Below, in pieces: positions 1-7,880 of a stretch of DNA of 46,574 bases; within the stretch, counting starts at the first letter, position 1, and each line of letters opens with the position of its first letter. The position numbers were made by a program, and so were the translations under genes. The stretch is from an uncultured Pelagibacteraceae bacterium (GTDB lineage: Bacteria > Pseudomonadota > Alphaproteobacteria > Pelagibacterales > Pelagibacteraceae). Location of the stretch: NCBI GenBank assembly GCA_902555535.1, contig CACDTB010000005.1:1-46574 (forward strand), in the 5' to 3' direction. The notes under the pieces are model-generated. The model did no database searches and was not told the DNA's origin. It saw nothing but the letters and a program-made list of their open reading frames with translations.

Positions 1-176
1 GATTTATTAAATTTAATCAAGATATGAAGTTTAATATAATTATTAGATCAATATTAAATTATAAAAATCAATCTGAAATCTCTGCTGCATCTGGAGTAGT
101 ATTAGATAGTTCACCAAATAAAGAGTTTAATGAAAATTATATTAAAGCAAGATCATTATTGGAGTTATTTAAATGA
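1..176 (+). CDS. pabB: Aminodeoxychorismate synthase component I, C-terminal end (partial)
   Basis: The open frame entering from the left edge (first full codon at base 3) gives about 57 residues ending in TGA at 174-176. It contains SAASGVVLDSSP followed by an Asn/Glu-rich stretch and KARSLLELF. This matches the C-terminus of chorismate-binding TrpE/PabB enzymes, where a GAGIVADSDP-like motif precedes a KARALL-like helix. The stop overlaps the start of the next gene (ATGA), which is the matching glutamine amidotransferase, so the pair should form a chorismate aminase. The pabC-like gene that follows favours PabB over TrpE. Only the tail is visible, so catalytic residues cannot be checked. 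Confidence 0.75.
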   Translation, partial: FIKFNQDMKFNIIIRSILNYKNQSEISAASGVVLDSSPNKEFNENYIKARSLLELFK

Positions 177-730
177 TTTACATAATTGATCATCAAGACT
201 CTTTTACTTGGAATGTTGTTCATCAATTTGCAAAATTTGATAAAGTAATTTGCTCAAACTATTATGAAGTAAATGATAAATTGCTTGATAAAAGTGATGT
301 GATCGTTTTATCACCAGGACCTGGATCACCTAAAGATTATCCTACTACTTCAAAAATTTATAAAAAATACAAAGGAATGAAAAAAATTATTGGCATTTGT
401 CTTGGTTATCAAATGATTTTGCATAATGAAGGAGGCAAAATAATACAGCAAAGAAAAATTTATCATGGTTTTCAATCCAAAATAAAAACAAATAATCAAA
501 GTAAAATCTTTAAAAATAATCAACAGTTTAAAGTTGGAAGATATCATTCATTAAAATTATTGGAGCCATTTAAATCGAACTCAATTAAAATAACTATGAG
601 ATGTAGTAAAACAAAAATACCAATGGGTCTTGAAGATAATCAAAATAAAATATATGGATTTCAATTTCATCCAGAATCTTTTTTAACAGAAAATGGCAAC
701 ACTCTTATTAAAAAAATCTTATCAGCTTAG
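173..730 (+). CDS. pabA: Aminodeoxychorismate/anthranilate synthase component II (glutamine amidotransferase)
   Basis: This is a class I glutamine amidotransferase of 185 aa, normal for PabA/TrpG. It hydrolyses glutamine and passes ammonia to the chorismate-binding subunit. Visible signatures are DHQDSFTWNV at the N-terminus, the oxyanion-hole motif SPGPGSP, the nucleophile elbow GICLGYQ with Cys76, and the His166/Glu168 pair in FQFHPES. The start overlaps the pabB stop by ATGA, implying translational coupling. The end overlaps pabC by 38 bases. PabA and TrpG are not separable by motif; the neighbouring class IV lyase makes p-aminobenzoate synthesis the better reading, though one subunit may serve both pathways. 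Confidence 0.85.
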   Translation: MIYIIDHQDSFTWNVVHQFAKFDKVICSNYYEVNDKLLDKSDVIVLSPGPGSPKDYPTTSKIYKKYKGMKKIIGICLGYQMILHNEGGKIIQQRKIYHGFQSKIKTNNQSKIFKNNQQFKVGRYHSLKLLEPFKSNSIKITMRCSKTKIPMGLEDNQNKIYGFQFHPESFLTENGNTLIKKILSA

Positions 731-1436
731 TAATCTTAAAGAAGTTACTTTCAAAGACCTTTGGGGGTCAAGAGGTGTATTTACTACAATGCGAATGATT
801 GGAAAACCTCCTAAGTTAATACTTTTAAAACCGCATATAGAGAACTTAATAAAATCTACAAAAAAATATGGAATAAGAAAAAAAAATTTAAAAAACATTA
901 TTGAACATTTAATTAACAAAAATACTTTATCCAAAGGTCCTGATAATTTATTTCGTATAGCGTTAAATAAAAAACTAATATCAGTATCAATTAGAAAAAG
1001 ATCGAAACCGAAGAGTAATTTTAATCTTTTATTATTTAAATATAAACGAGTAGAGCCAAATTTTAAAAATTTATACTATAAAAAAATATTAGCAAAATTA
1101 AGTAAAGTTGATACAACTAAATTTGATATTGCTTTAGTCGCAAATGAAAAGATTTTAGAAACTGGTACTTCAAATTTAGTTTTTGTGAAAAATGGAAAGA
1201 TCTTTTCACCTAAAAAAAATTGTTATTTTGGAAATACGCTTAAATTTATAAGTAAAAAAATAAAAATTAATTTTAAAAATATTTCAGTTAAATCAATTAA
1301 TGATTACGAAGAAATCATCCTTATTGGATCTGGTAAAGGGGTAACATCAGTATCAAAAATAAAGGAACTTAAATGGAGAAGAAGAAAGACAAATTGCTAC
1401 ATTAAGTTAAATAAAATATATAACTCTCTTGTTTAA
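693..1436 (+). CDS. pabC: Aminodeoxychorismate lyase-like class IV aminotransferase
   Basis: This 247-aa protein resembles the fold type IV PLP enzymes (PabC/IlvE/DAAT). The N-terminal SRGVFTTMR corresponds to the family's G-x-F-E-T-x-R entry motif. A Lys in NLYYKKILAK sits where the PLP lysine is expected. ETGTSNLVFVKNGKIFSP matches the E-x-x-x-S-N-x-F block that contacts the cofactor, and FGNT replaces the usual GITR. In PabC the reaction removes pyruvate from aminodeoxychorismate to give p-aminobenzoate. ATG 693 lies inside pabA; no other ATG occurs before codon 33, so the 38-base overlap is probably real. Substrate is inferred from the pabBA context, and sequence divergence is high. Confidence 0.7.
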   Translation: MATLLLKKSYQLSNLKEVTFKDLWGSRGVFTTMRMIGKPPKLILLKPHIENLIKSTKKYGIRKKNLKNIIEHLINKNTLSKGPDNLFRIALNKKLISVSIRKRSKPKSNFNLLLFKYKRVEPNFKNLYYKKILAKLSKVDTTKFDIALVANEKILETGTSNLVFVKNGKIFSPKKNCYFGNTLKFISKKIKINFKNISVKSINDYEEIILIGSGKGVTSVSKIKELKWRRRKTNCYIKLNKIYNSLV

Positions 1437-1438
1437 AT

Positions 1439-1837
1439 ATGATAGATCCAAATAACCCGTGTATATTTTGCAAAATCAGAAAAGAAGAGCTTCAGTTTGA
1501 AAACCAATTGGCATATTCATCAATAGATAGTTATCCTGTTTCAGAATTTCATAGTCTTATAGTGCCTAAAAGACATGTCGAGACATACTTTGAGCTTACT
1601 AATGAAGAAATTCAGGCATGCAATGAGTTAATTTTAAAAACTAAAGAAAAAATTCTAAAACAAGACTCTAGTGTTAAAGGTTTCAATATAGGTACAAATG
1701 CTGGAAAAGTTGCAGGTCAGTCAATCATGCATTGCCATATACATTTGATTCCCAGAAGAAAAGGGGATGTTAAAAAACCCCAGGGCGGAGTTAGAGGCGT
1801 TATACCAAGCAAACAGCATTACACACGTAAAACCTGA
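1439..1837 (+). CDS. HIT-family nucleotide hydrolase/transferase
   Basis: This 132-aa protein carries the histidine triad HCHIHLI at residues 98-104 (His98, His100, His102), the active site of HIT proteins that cleave nucleoside phosphoramidates or dinucleotides. The N-terminus has CIFCKI (Cys8, Cys11), typical of Hint-like members, and VPKRHVETYFELT is a usual HIT sheet/helix segment. It begins 2 bases after pabC and is probably the last gene of the folate operon. It has no evident functional link to p-aminobenzoate, and the physiological substrate cannot be read from sequence. Confidence 0.88.
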   Translation: MIDPNNPCIFCKIRKEELQFENQLAYSSIDSYPVSEFHSLIVPKRHVETYFELTNEEIQACNELILKTKEKILKQDSSVKGFNIGTNAGKVAGQSIMHCHIHLIPRRKGDVKKPQGGVRGVIPSKQHYTRKT

Positions 1838-1855
1838 GTTGTTATTAAAGACAAA

Positions 1856-1886
1856 TTGACCAATACTTTTGGTTGAACTCTATAAG
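1856..1886 (+). promoter_or_regulatory. Possible promoter upstream of aprM
   Basis: In the 105-base gap before aprM, TTGACC (1856-1861) and TATAAG (1881-1886) are separated by 19 bases. An overlapping TTGAAC lies at 1873-1878. The 8-base palindrome TTCTAGAA (1888-1895) sits just downstream. The spacing is longer than ideal and the region is A+T-rich, so this is only a candidate. Confidence 0.3.
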
Positions 1887-1942
1887 TTTCTAGAATAGAA
1901 AACCTTAAATTAATTCAATTTTATTTTACAAGGGTATTAAAA

Positions 1943-2743
1943 ATGTTTGCAACAAATCCTTTTTCAATTCTAGCTGAAACAGTTCCATCTATAGTTATGC
2001 AAGGTTTTGTAGTGTTAATGGTTTTATTAATTGTTGCAGGCACTCTTTTAGACATAATTCATAAAAAGAATGTGAAATACTTTTTTGAAAACGCCAAGAA
2101 AGCAAAAAAAAATGCGACCAAAGAACTGTCGACTGGTGAAAGAATTGCAGTTGTTTCAAAAACAATAGCATATGACATCGGAACTACATCAGAATTAGGG
2201 GCGGGCAAAAGAAGAGTAGCGCATGTTCTTGGTATGTACGGTACTATATTGTTTTGGGTTGGCTCTGTTGTGATGATATTTTGTTATTCATCAGCAAATG
2301 CAGAAACTCCGACTATTTGGCCAATGATCTGGCATATTGGCGCTTTGATGACGATCTTGGGCGGATCATGGTTTTGGTTCTTTTTAAGAGTTGATGTTTA
2401 TTCTGAAGCGCAACCTTGGTACAGAATTATTAAAGCAGATTTATTTGTATTAGCTCTGATTGCAACTTCCTTAACTGGATTAATTTGGTCATATCTTCAA
2501 GGTTTAAATTTAGAAGGAAGATGGGATGCAACTTTATTTTTAGTATTATTTGTAGTTTCAAACCTAGTTTTATTTGGAGGAGTTTATTGGTCTAAGTTTG
2601 CACATATGTTTTATAAACCTGGGGCAGCAATACAAAAGAATTTAGCTGAAGCAGATGGTTCAAGAGATAATTTACCACCACCTGCAGAAGCACCTGAACA
2701 ATTTGGTTTGGGTATTAAAAGAGAACAACCTAAACATTATTAA
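1943..2743 (+). CDS. aprM: Adenylylsulfate reductase membrane anchor AprM
   Basis: This 266-aa integral membrane protein sits directly before aprB and aprA. Hydrophobic segments occur near residues 17-38, 95-113, 124-143, 161-181 and 197-216, about five helices. His residues in RRVAHVLG, IWHIGAL and KFAHMFY could ligate haem b, as in respiratory gamma subunits; that is inference. The C-terminus is hydrophilic and Pro-rich. AprM is the known membrane partner of AprBA in SAR11 and several sulfur oxidisers that lack the Qmo complex, passing electrons between AprBA and quinone. The gene starts a three-gene operon, 33 bases before aprB. Confidence 0.8.
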   Translation: MFATNPFSILAETVPSIVMQGFVVLMVLLIVAGTLLDIIHKKNVKYFFENAKKAKKNATKELSTGERIAVVSKTIAYDIGTTSELGAGKRRVAHVLGMYGTILFWVGSVVMIFCYSSANAETPTIWPMIWHIGALMTILGGSWFWFFLRVDVYSEAQPWYRIIKADLFVLALIATSLTGLIWSYLQGLNLEGRWDATLFLVLFVVSNLVLFGGVYWSKFAHMFYKPGAAIQKNLAEADGSRDNLPPPAEAPEQFGLGIKREQPKHY

Positions 2744-2776
2744 TTATGATAAAATTAAAAAAGGAGAAAGAATAAT

Positions 2777-3247
2777 ATGTCAACATTTGTTTATATGACA
2801 AGATGTGATGGCTGTGGTCATTGCGTAGATATTTGCCCATCAGATATAATGCATATTGATGAAAACATTAGACGTGCAAAAAATATAGAACCAAACTTTT
2901 GTTGGGAATGTTATTCTTGTGTCAAAGCTTGTCCTAATCACGCCATTGATGTAAGAGGGTATGCAGACTTTGCTCCAATGGGACATAGCGTTAGAGTAAG
3001 AAGAGAAGAAGAAAAGGGAACAATCTCTTGGAAAATTAAATTTAGAAATGGAACTGAAAAAAATTTCGTATCTCCAATTACAACAAAGCCTTGGGGAAAA
3101 TTTATTCCAAAATTAGCTGAAGGAGACAAACCTAATCAAGGAGAGATAAATTCACAAAGATTATACACAGAACCTGAAGGGTTAAATATAGATGGAGAGC
3201 TTCCAACTGTGCCTAAAGAGTCCTTCAAAAAAGGAGTTTACTATTAA
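2777..3247 (+). CDS. aprB: Adenylylsulfate (APS) reductase beta subunit
   Basis: This 156-aa iron-sulfur protein has two ferredoxin-type clusters. The first uses Cys10, 13, 16 and 20 (CDGCGHCVDICP); the second uses Cys42, 45, 48 and 52 (CWECYSCVKACP). This arrangement and length match AprB, which shuttles electrons from the AprA flavin to its membrane partner. The AGGAG-like ribosome site (AAAGGAGAAAG) lies 5-15 bases before the start. The stop TAA and the aprA ATG share one base (TAATG), so subunit synthesis is coupled. In an organism without dissimilatory sulfate reduction the expected direction is sulfite plus AMP to APS. Confidence 0.93.
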   Translation: MSTFVYMTRCDGCGHCVDICPSDIMHIDENIRRAKNIEPNFCWECYSCVKACPNHAIDVRGYADFAPMGHSVRVRREEEKGTISWKIKFRNGTEKNFVSPITTKPWGKFIPKLAEGDKPNQGEINSQRLYTEPEGLNIDGELPTVPKESFKKGVYY

Positions 3248-5106
3248 TGGCTAGTCACAAAACACATTACGAAGATTGCGATATATTAGTTGTCGGTGGA
3301 GGTATGGCCGGTACTGGTGCTACCTTTGAGGCAAGACACTGGGGTAGAGACATGAAAATTGTTTGTGTTGAAAAAGCTAACATTGATAGAAGTGGAGCTG
3401 TTGCTCAAGGACTTTATGCGATTAACTGTTACATGGGAATGCAGTGGGGCGAAAACCAACCAGAAGATCACGTAAGATATGCAAGAAATGATTTAATGGG
3501 AATGGTAAGAGAAGATTTAGGTTATGACATGGCTCGTCACGTAGACTCTACAGTTCATATGTTTGATGAATGGGGTTTGCCTATGATGAAGAACGAAGAA
3601 ACTGGAAGATACTTAAGAGAAGGTAAATGGCAGATAATGATCCATGGTGAAAGTTATAAACCGATTGTTGCAGAAGCTGCAAAAAAATCTGCAGATAAAA
3701 TTTATAACAGAATAATGATTACTCATCTTCTAATGGATGAGTCTCAAGATAACAGAATTGGTGGAGCAGTTGGATTTAATATGAGAACAGGTGATTTCCA
3801 TGTATTTAGAGCAAAAGCAGTAATTGTTGCTGCTGGAGGAGCTTCACATATATTTAAACCAAGAGCAGTTGGAGAAGGAATGGGTAGAACTTGGTATGCA
3901 CCATGGAGTAATGGATCTGCATATGCATTACCTATTGCAGCAGGTGCAAAGATGACTCAAATGGAAAATAGAATTGTATTATGTAGATTTAAAGATGGTT
4001 ATGGTCCGGTTGGAGCATATTTTCTTCATTTAAAAACATATACTCAAAATGCTAATGGCGAAAATTATGAGAAAAAATGGTATGACCAAACTAAAGAGTT
4101 AGTTGGAGAATATATTGACCATCATCCAACACCAACTTGTTTGAGAAACCATGCATTTATTCAAGAAGTAGCTGCAGGCGGTGGACCAATTCATATGGTA
4201 ACTACTGAGGCTTTCCAAGATCCACATTTAGAAACAGTAGGCTGGGAAAATTTCCTGGGTATGACCGTTGGTCAAGCTGTTGTTTGGGCATCTCAAAACA
4301 TAGATCCAAAATACACAAATCCAGAGTTAACTACATCTGAACCTTATGTAATGGGTTCTCATGCTACTTGTTCCGGAGCATGGGTTAGCGGTCCTGAAGA
4401 CTTATCACCACCAGAATATTTTTGGGGTTACAATAGAATGCTAACAATAGACGGACTATTTGGTGCAGGAGATACAGTTGGAGGTAGTGCACACAAGTTT
4501 TCATCTGGTTCTTTTACTGAAGGTAGGTTAGCTGCAAAAGCCGCTGTTAAATATATTGAAGATAAAAAAGCTGAGGGTGTTAAAGTTTCAGATAAACAGT
4601 GTGAGGATTTCAAGACTGCGGTTTATAAACCACTTGAAAACTATACAGTTGCCAGAAATGAGATCACTGGTGGAACAGTTTCTCCTAGTTACATATCCCC
4701 AATTCAAGGTCTTCAAAGATTACAGAAAATTATGGATGAATATGTGGGTGGAATTACCTCTAATTACATGACTAATGGCAATATGCTTAAAAGAGGTCTG
4801 GAATTGTTAGATTGGTTACAAGAGGATCTTGAACATGTTGGGGCTGAGGATTATCACCAACTTATGAGAGCTTGGGAGCTAAAACATAGAGCTTTGACTT
4901 CTCAGTGTGTAACTGAACATACATTATTTAGAGAAGAAACCAGATGGCCGGGATATTATTACAGAGGTGATCATATGAAACTTGATGATGAAAATTGGCA
5001 TTGTCTTACAGTTTCAAGAAGAGATCCTAAGACTGGTAAATTTAGTATGGAAAAAGTTCCTGTCTACCATATAGTGGATGAAAACGAGAAGAAAAAAGCT
5101 TCTTAG
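3247..5106 (+). CDS. aprA: Adenylylsulfate (APS) reductase alpha subunit
   Basis: This 619-aa flavoprotein is of the fumarate reductase/succinate dehydrogenase superfamily. The FAD-binding fold begins at once: ILVVGGGMAGTGATFEA, then the ribose-binding VEKANIDRSGAVAQG. Further AprA hallmarks are NRIVLCRFKDGYGPVGAYFL, GSHATCSGAWVSGPEDLSPP, and GLFGAGDTVGGSAHKFSSGS for the second FAD contact. The enzyme interconverts APS with sulfite and AMP. With aprM and aprB upstream, and sulfite-releasing enzymes 3-6 kb downstream (suyAB, xsc), oxidation of sulfite is the likely role. No sulfate adenylyltransferase is visible here to recover ATP from APS. Confidence 0.95.
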   Translation: MASHKTHYEDCDILVVGGGMAGTGATFEARHWGRDMKIVCVEKANIDRSGAVAQGLYAINCYMGMQWGENQPEDHVRYARNDLMGMVREDLGYDMARHVDSTVHMFDEWGLPMMKNEETGRYLREGKWQIMIHGESYKPIVAEAAKKSADKIYNRIMITHLLMDESQDNRIGGAVGFNMRTGDFHVFRAKAVIVAAGGASHIFKPRAVGEGMGRTWYAPWSNGSAYALPIAAGAKMTQMENRIVLCRFKDGYGPVGAYFLHLKTYTQNANGENYEKKWYDQTKELVGEYIDHHPTPTCLRNHAFIQEVAAGGGPIHMVTTEAFQDPHLETVGWENFLGMTVGQAVVWASQNIDPKYTNPELTTSEPYVMGSHATCSGAWVSGPEDLSPPEYFWGYNRMLTIDGLFGAGDTVGGSAHKFSSGSFTEGRLAAKAAVKYIEDKKAEGVKVSDKQCEDFKTAVYKPLENYTVARNEITGGTVSPSYISPIQGLQRLQKIMDEYVGGITSNYMTNGNMLKRGLELLDWLQEDLEHVGAEDYHQLMRAWELKHRALTSQCVTEHTLFREETRWPGYYYRGDHMKLDDENWHCLTVSRRDPKTGKFSMEKVPVYHIVDENEKKKAS

Positions 5107-5127
5107 TACATTATTTAGTTATATATA

Positions 5128-5478
5128 ATGGATATTTTATCTAAAACAGACGATGAAATATATGAATTAGCTAAACCTCTTTGGGATAATTTAATTAAAT
5201 CATCTAATCTTAAAGATTATGGAGGGTTTACAAGAGATTTCTCTACCCAAATGCTTTTTGGTGCTAACGAGGTAGAGCTTGGTAAGCAGTGGGCAAATAA
5301 CAAGCTAATTACTAATCTTCAAGAGACTTTTGAACCTTTTGGAACTCTTAGAAGAGGAGATCATATAACAGTCCTGATCAAACAGAAGAACAAAGAGATA
5401 CCAGGTGAGTTCCTTGGCAGGCTTGTCTTAGGAGTTGAGGATGACACAGTTAAAATTTTTGGGGCAACAATTTACTAG
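5128..5478 (+). CDS. Conserved-looking hypothetical protein in the apr operon
   Basis: I do not recognise this 116-aa soluble protein. It has an acidic N-terminal helix region (residues 1-25), a GGFTRDFS segment, and a C-terminal half rich in beta-type sequence (RRGDHITVLIKQ, FLGRLVLGVEDD, VKIFGATIY). There is no signal peptide, membrane helix or Cys residue, so it is not a DsrE/TusA-type sulfur carrier. It starts 21 bases after aprA on the same strand and should be cotranscribed, which suggests a supporting role for AprMBA or sulfite handling. The ATG at 5128 is the natural start. Confidence 0.75.
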   Translation: MDILSKTDDEIYELAKPLWDNLIKSSNLKDYGGFTRDFSTQMLFGANEVELGKQWANNKLITNLQETFEPFGTLRRGDHITVLIKQKNKEIPGEFLGRLVLGVEDDTVKIFGATIY

Positions 5479-5545
5479 GTAAAAAAATTCATTAATTTTA
5501 AATTATTGTTTGACAAATTTCGTTGTGGGTGTATTGACGAATTTA

Positions 5546-5680
5546 ATGTTACTTTCTAACGTAAAAATTATAAACAAACTTATAAATCTTAAAACTACAT
5601 TTATTAAAGCAGGAATTATAGTAAGTTTAACCGCTTACTGGGGAGTAATTTTGGTTGGAACGTTTATTACTTTTAATTAA
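5546..5680 (+). CDS. Possible 44-aa single-pass membrane peptide between the apr genes and tauE
   Basis: An ATG at 5546 opens 44 codons ending in TAA at 5678-5680. The product has a basic, hydrophilic N-terminus (VKIINKLINLKTTFIKAG) and one hydrophobic helix (IIVSLTAYWGVILVGTFITF). Its stop overlaps the 5' arm of a hairpin placed before tauE. A TTGACA lies at 5510-5515, but the best matching -10 (TATTGA, 5532-5537) is poor and very near the ATG. The helical composition and placement make a real peptide plausible, but no ribosome site is obvious. Confidence 0.4.
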   Translation: MLLSNVKIINKLINLKTTFIKAGIIVSLTAYWGVILVGTFITFN

Positions 5681-5710
5681 GTTGTTATTTAACAACTTGT
5701 AGATTTTTTT
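5679..5710 (+). terminator. Hairpin plus T-run immediately before tauE
   Basis: AAGTTGTT (5679-5686) and AACAACTT (5691-5698) form a perfect 8-bp stem with a 4-base ATTT loop. Seven Ts follow at 5704-5710 and abut the tauE ATG. The form is that of an intrinsic terminator, although the stem is A+T-rich and five bases separate it from the T-run. It would end the apr transcript or attenuate expression of tauE. Confidence 0.6.
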
Positions 5711-6790
5711 ATGGAAGTATTTTTACCCATAGCTCAAGTTTTTATTAACCCTATCGAGATACTTTTGTTAAGTGCAATAGTAGGTGTTCTTTCAGGTTTA
5801 TTTGGTGTCGGTGGAGGGTTTTTAATGACTCCTTTTTTAATTTTTTTAGGGATACCCCCAGCGTATGCGGTTGCAAATGAAGCAAATAATATTCTAGCAA
5901 CTTCAGTTTCTGGATCCACAACTCATTATTTAAAAAATACTTTAGATTACAAAATGGGGTCTATGATTGTTGTTGGAGGTGTAATTGGAACAACATTGGG
6001 TATTTATACATTTACTTATTTTAAAGGTATAGGAAAGATAGATACAGTTATATCTTTAGCTTACATGTACATATTAGCAATAATTGGAACACTAATGTTA
6101 GTTGAAAGTTTAGGAGAGATAGATAAAGCCAAAAGAAATGTAATAGTTAAAAAAAAATTACATGTTCATTATTGGATACATGGCCTTCCATTAAGAATGA
6201 GATTTCCTAAATCTAAATTATACGAAAGTATATTTACTCCTATCATTATTGGATTATTGGTAGGATTTATTGCAGCGATTATGGGAATTGGAGGTGCGTT
6301 TATTTTGGTTCCAGCAATGATTTATATTATTAAGATGCCTACAAAATTAGTTCCAGGAACATCTTTGTTTGTAACTATATTTGTGAGTGTAATTGTTACC
6401 TTTCTCCATTCTTTCAATTATGGATCTATAGATTTGTTACTGGTTCTTATGTTGGTTGTTGGTTCAATTATAGGAGTTCAGGTTGGACAAAAATTAGGAG
6501 AAAGAATTGATAGTTCTGGTTTAAGAGCTTTATTAGCAATTTTACTGTTAATTGTAGGAATAGCTATTGCATACGATACTTTCTTCGCCAATGAAATTGT
6601 AAACGGTGTCACTATTACAACAAGTTCTGATTTAAACTTCTTTTCAACATTCATAATTGATTTTTCAAATGAAATGCCTTTCTTCTACGGTCTATTTACA
6701 ATTATGTTTGCTATTATTTTAGGTGTTGGAGCAGCATTTATTAGACGTTTTATTTCAAACTTAAGAAAAAAAATATTAGTAAAATCTTAA
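5711..6790 (+). CDS. TauE/SafE-family sulfite/anion exporter
   Basis: This 359-aa membrane protein resembles TSUP (TauE/SafE/DUF81) carriers. The family's repeated motif appears twice: LSGLFGVGGGFLMTPFLI near residues 27-44 and AAIMGIGGAFILVPAMI near residues 193-209. About eight hydrophobic helices are present, with a central hydrophilic loop (residues 140-170) and a short basic C-tail. Family members export sulfite, sulfoacetate or other sulfur anions. The position after aprMBA and opposite suyAB/xsc makes sulfite or sulfate efflux the best guess. No ribosome site is visible: a T-run touches the ATG, so translation may be leaderless or coupled. Confidence 0.85.
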   Translation: MEVFLPIAQVFINPIEILLLSAIVGVLSGLFGVGGGFLMTPFLIFLGIPPAYAVANEANNILATSVSGSTTHYLKNTLDYKMGSMIVVGGVIGTTLGIYTFTYFKGIGKIDTVISLAYMYILAIIGTLMLVESLGEIDKAKRNVIVKKKLHVHYWIHGLPLRMRFPKSKLYESIFTPIIIGLLVGFIAAIMGIGGAFILVPAMIYIIKMPTKLVPGTSLFVTIFVSVIVTFLHSFNYGSIDLLLVLMLVVGSIIGVQVGQKLGERIDSSGLRALLAILLLIVGIAIAYDTFFANEIVNGVTITTSSDLNFFSTFIIDFSNEMPFFYGLFTIMFAIILGVGAAFIRRFISNLRKKILVKS

Positions 6791-7872
6791 ATTAGAAAAC
6801 TTTTCAAAGTTTCTATATATATTAAACTTATAATTCCTACCGTTACAGCTGCAATCAAACCAACCACAAATGGTTTATACCCCATTGATTTAAGTTCACC
6901 TAAATTAATTGAAATTCCTACAGCTGCCATTGCCATCGTTAAAAATACAGTTGCTAAAATTTTTAAATACTCAATAAACTTAGACCAATAATAAAAATTA
7001 TCAGTTTCAACTGAAAAGAATTGATCTCCTAAATTTCTTACAATAATCATACCTATGAAACCAATTACAAAATATGGAAAAATACTTAAAATTGAGTATT
7101 TTTGCTCTTTAAATTCTCCTCTGTTATATAAGAAAGCAAATAAAGGAATAAGAATTACTAAGAAAGTATTTCTAATTAATTTTGTAACTGTTGCCACATC
7201 TAAAGTTTCTGGATTATTAAATTGCTGATCATAAATTAATCCTGCAGCAGCAACTTGAGAGGTTTCATGAATTGAGGTTCCTAAAAATAACCCAACTTTT
7301 AAAGCATTATTATCAAAATACCATTCTGCAAAATAAGGGTAAACCAACATGGCGATCACCCCGAACAATGTAATATTAGCTATAGCATAAGCAACTTCTG
7401 TTTTTTTTGCATTTATAACCGGAGCTGTTGCAACAATTGCGGTAGCGCCACAAACGCTAGTACCGATAGCAATAAGGTAAGACATTTTTGATGATATAGG
7501 GACTTTTTTAATGAGAATTTTAATTAATATTAATACTCCCAATACACAAAAAATTATTAAAGGTATTGCAACAGAGCCAAATTTAATTAAATCAGAAAAA
7601 CTTAATCGAATTCCCAGAAAAATTATTCCTAATTTTAAAATATATTGTTGTGTAAAATCTAAACCAATCATCATACCTGGTCTTGGAGTGAAAGCATTTC
7701 CCATTAATATTCCAAGCAATATTGCAATTAGCACAGTTGAAATTGGGCTTTTTTCGGTACCAAAAATCTCAATGGCTAATACGTTGTTAATACCTTGGGA
7801 GAATAAACAAAATATTAAAGCTAAAATAACACCTGGAAAAATTGATTTTACAAATTGAAACTTGATAACCAC
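6787..7872 (-). CDS. YeiH-family putative sulfate/sulfite exporter
   Basis: This 361-aa membrane protein is of the YeiH/UPF0324 (Cons_hypoth698) family. Diagnostic stretches are LGIRLSFSDLIKFG, GTSVCGATAIVATAPVI, GTSIHETSQVAAAG and VFLTMAMAAVGI, within about ten helices. The family is commonly named putative sulfate exporter, but the substrate is weakly established. The gene is 8 bases downstream of suyB on the same strand, giving an operon suyA-suyB-yeiH-like. The carrier therefore probably moves sulfite, sulfate or the sulfonate itself. Its stop overlaps the convergent tauE stop by 4 bases, so two unrelated exporter families meet tail to tail. Confidence 0.85.
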   Translation of the reverse strand: MVIKFQFVKSIFPGVILALIFCLFSQGINNVLAIEIFGTEKSPISTVLIAILLGILMGNAFTPRPGMMIGLDFTQQYILKLGIIFLGIRLSFSDLIKFGSVAIPLIIFCVLGVLILIKILIKKVPISSKMSYLIAIGTSVCGATAIVATAPVINAKKTEVAYAIANITLFGVIAMLVYPYFAEWYFDNNALKVGLFLGTSIHETSQVAAAGLIYDQQFNNPETLDVATVTKLIRNTFLVILIPLFAFLYNRGEFKEQKYSILSIFPYFVIGFIGMIIVRNLGDQFFSVETDNFYYWSKFIEYLKILATVFLTMAMAAVGISINLGELKSMGYKPFVVGLIAAVTVGIISLIYIETLKSFLI

Positions 7873-7880
7873 AGAAATTT

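Noticed and set aside
7511..7858. 115-aa open frame on the plus strand
   Set aside because: It is antisense to the YeiH-family gene, whose protein has clear family motifs; the shadow frame has none.
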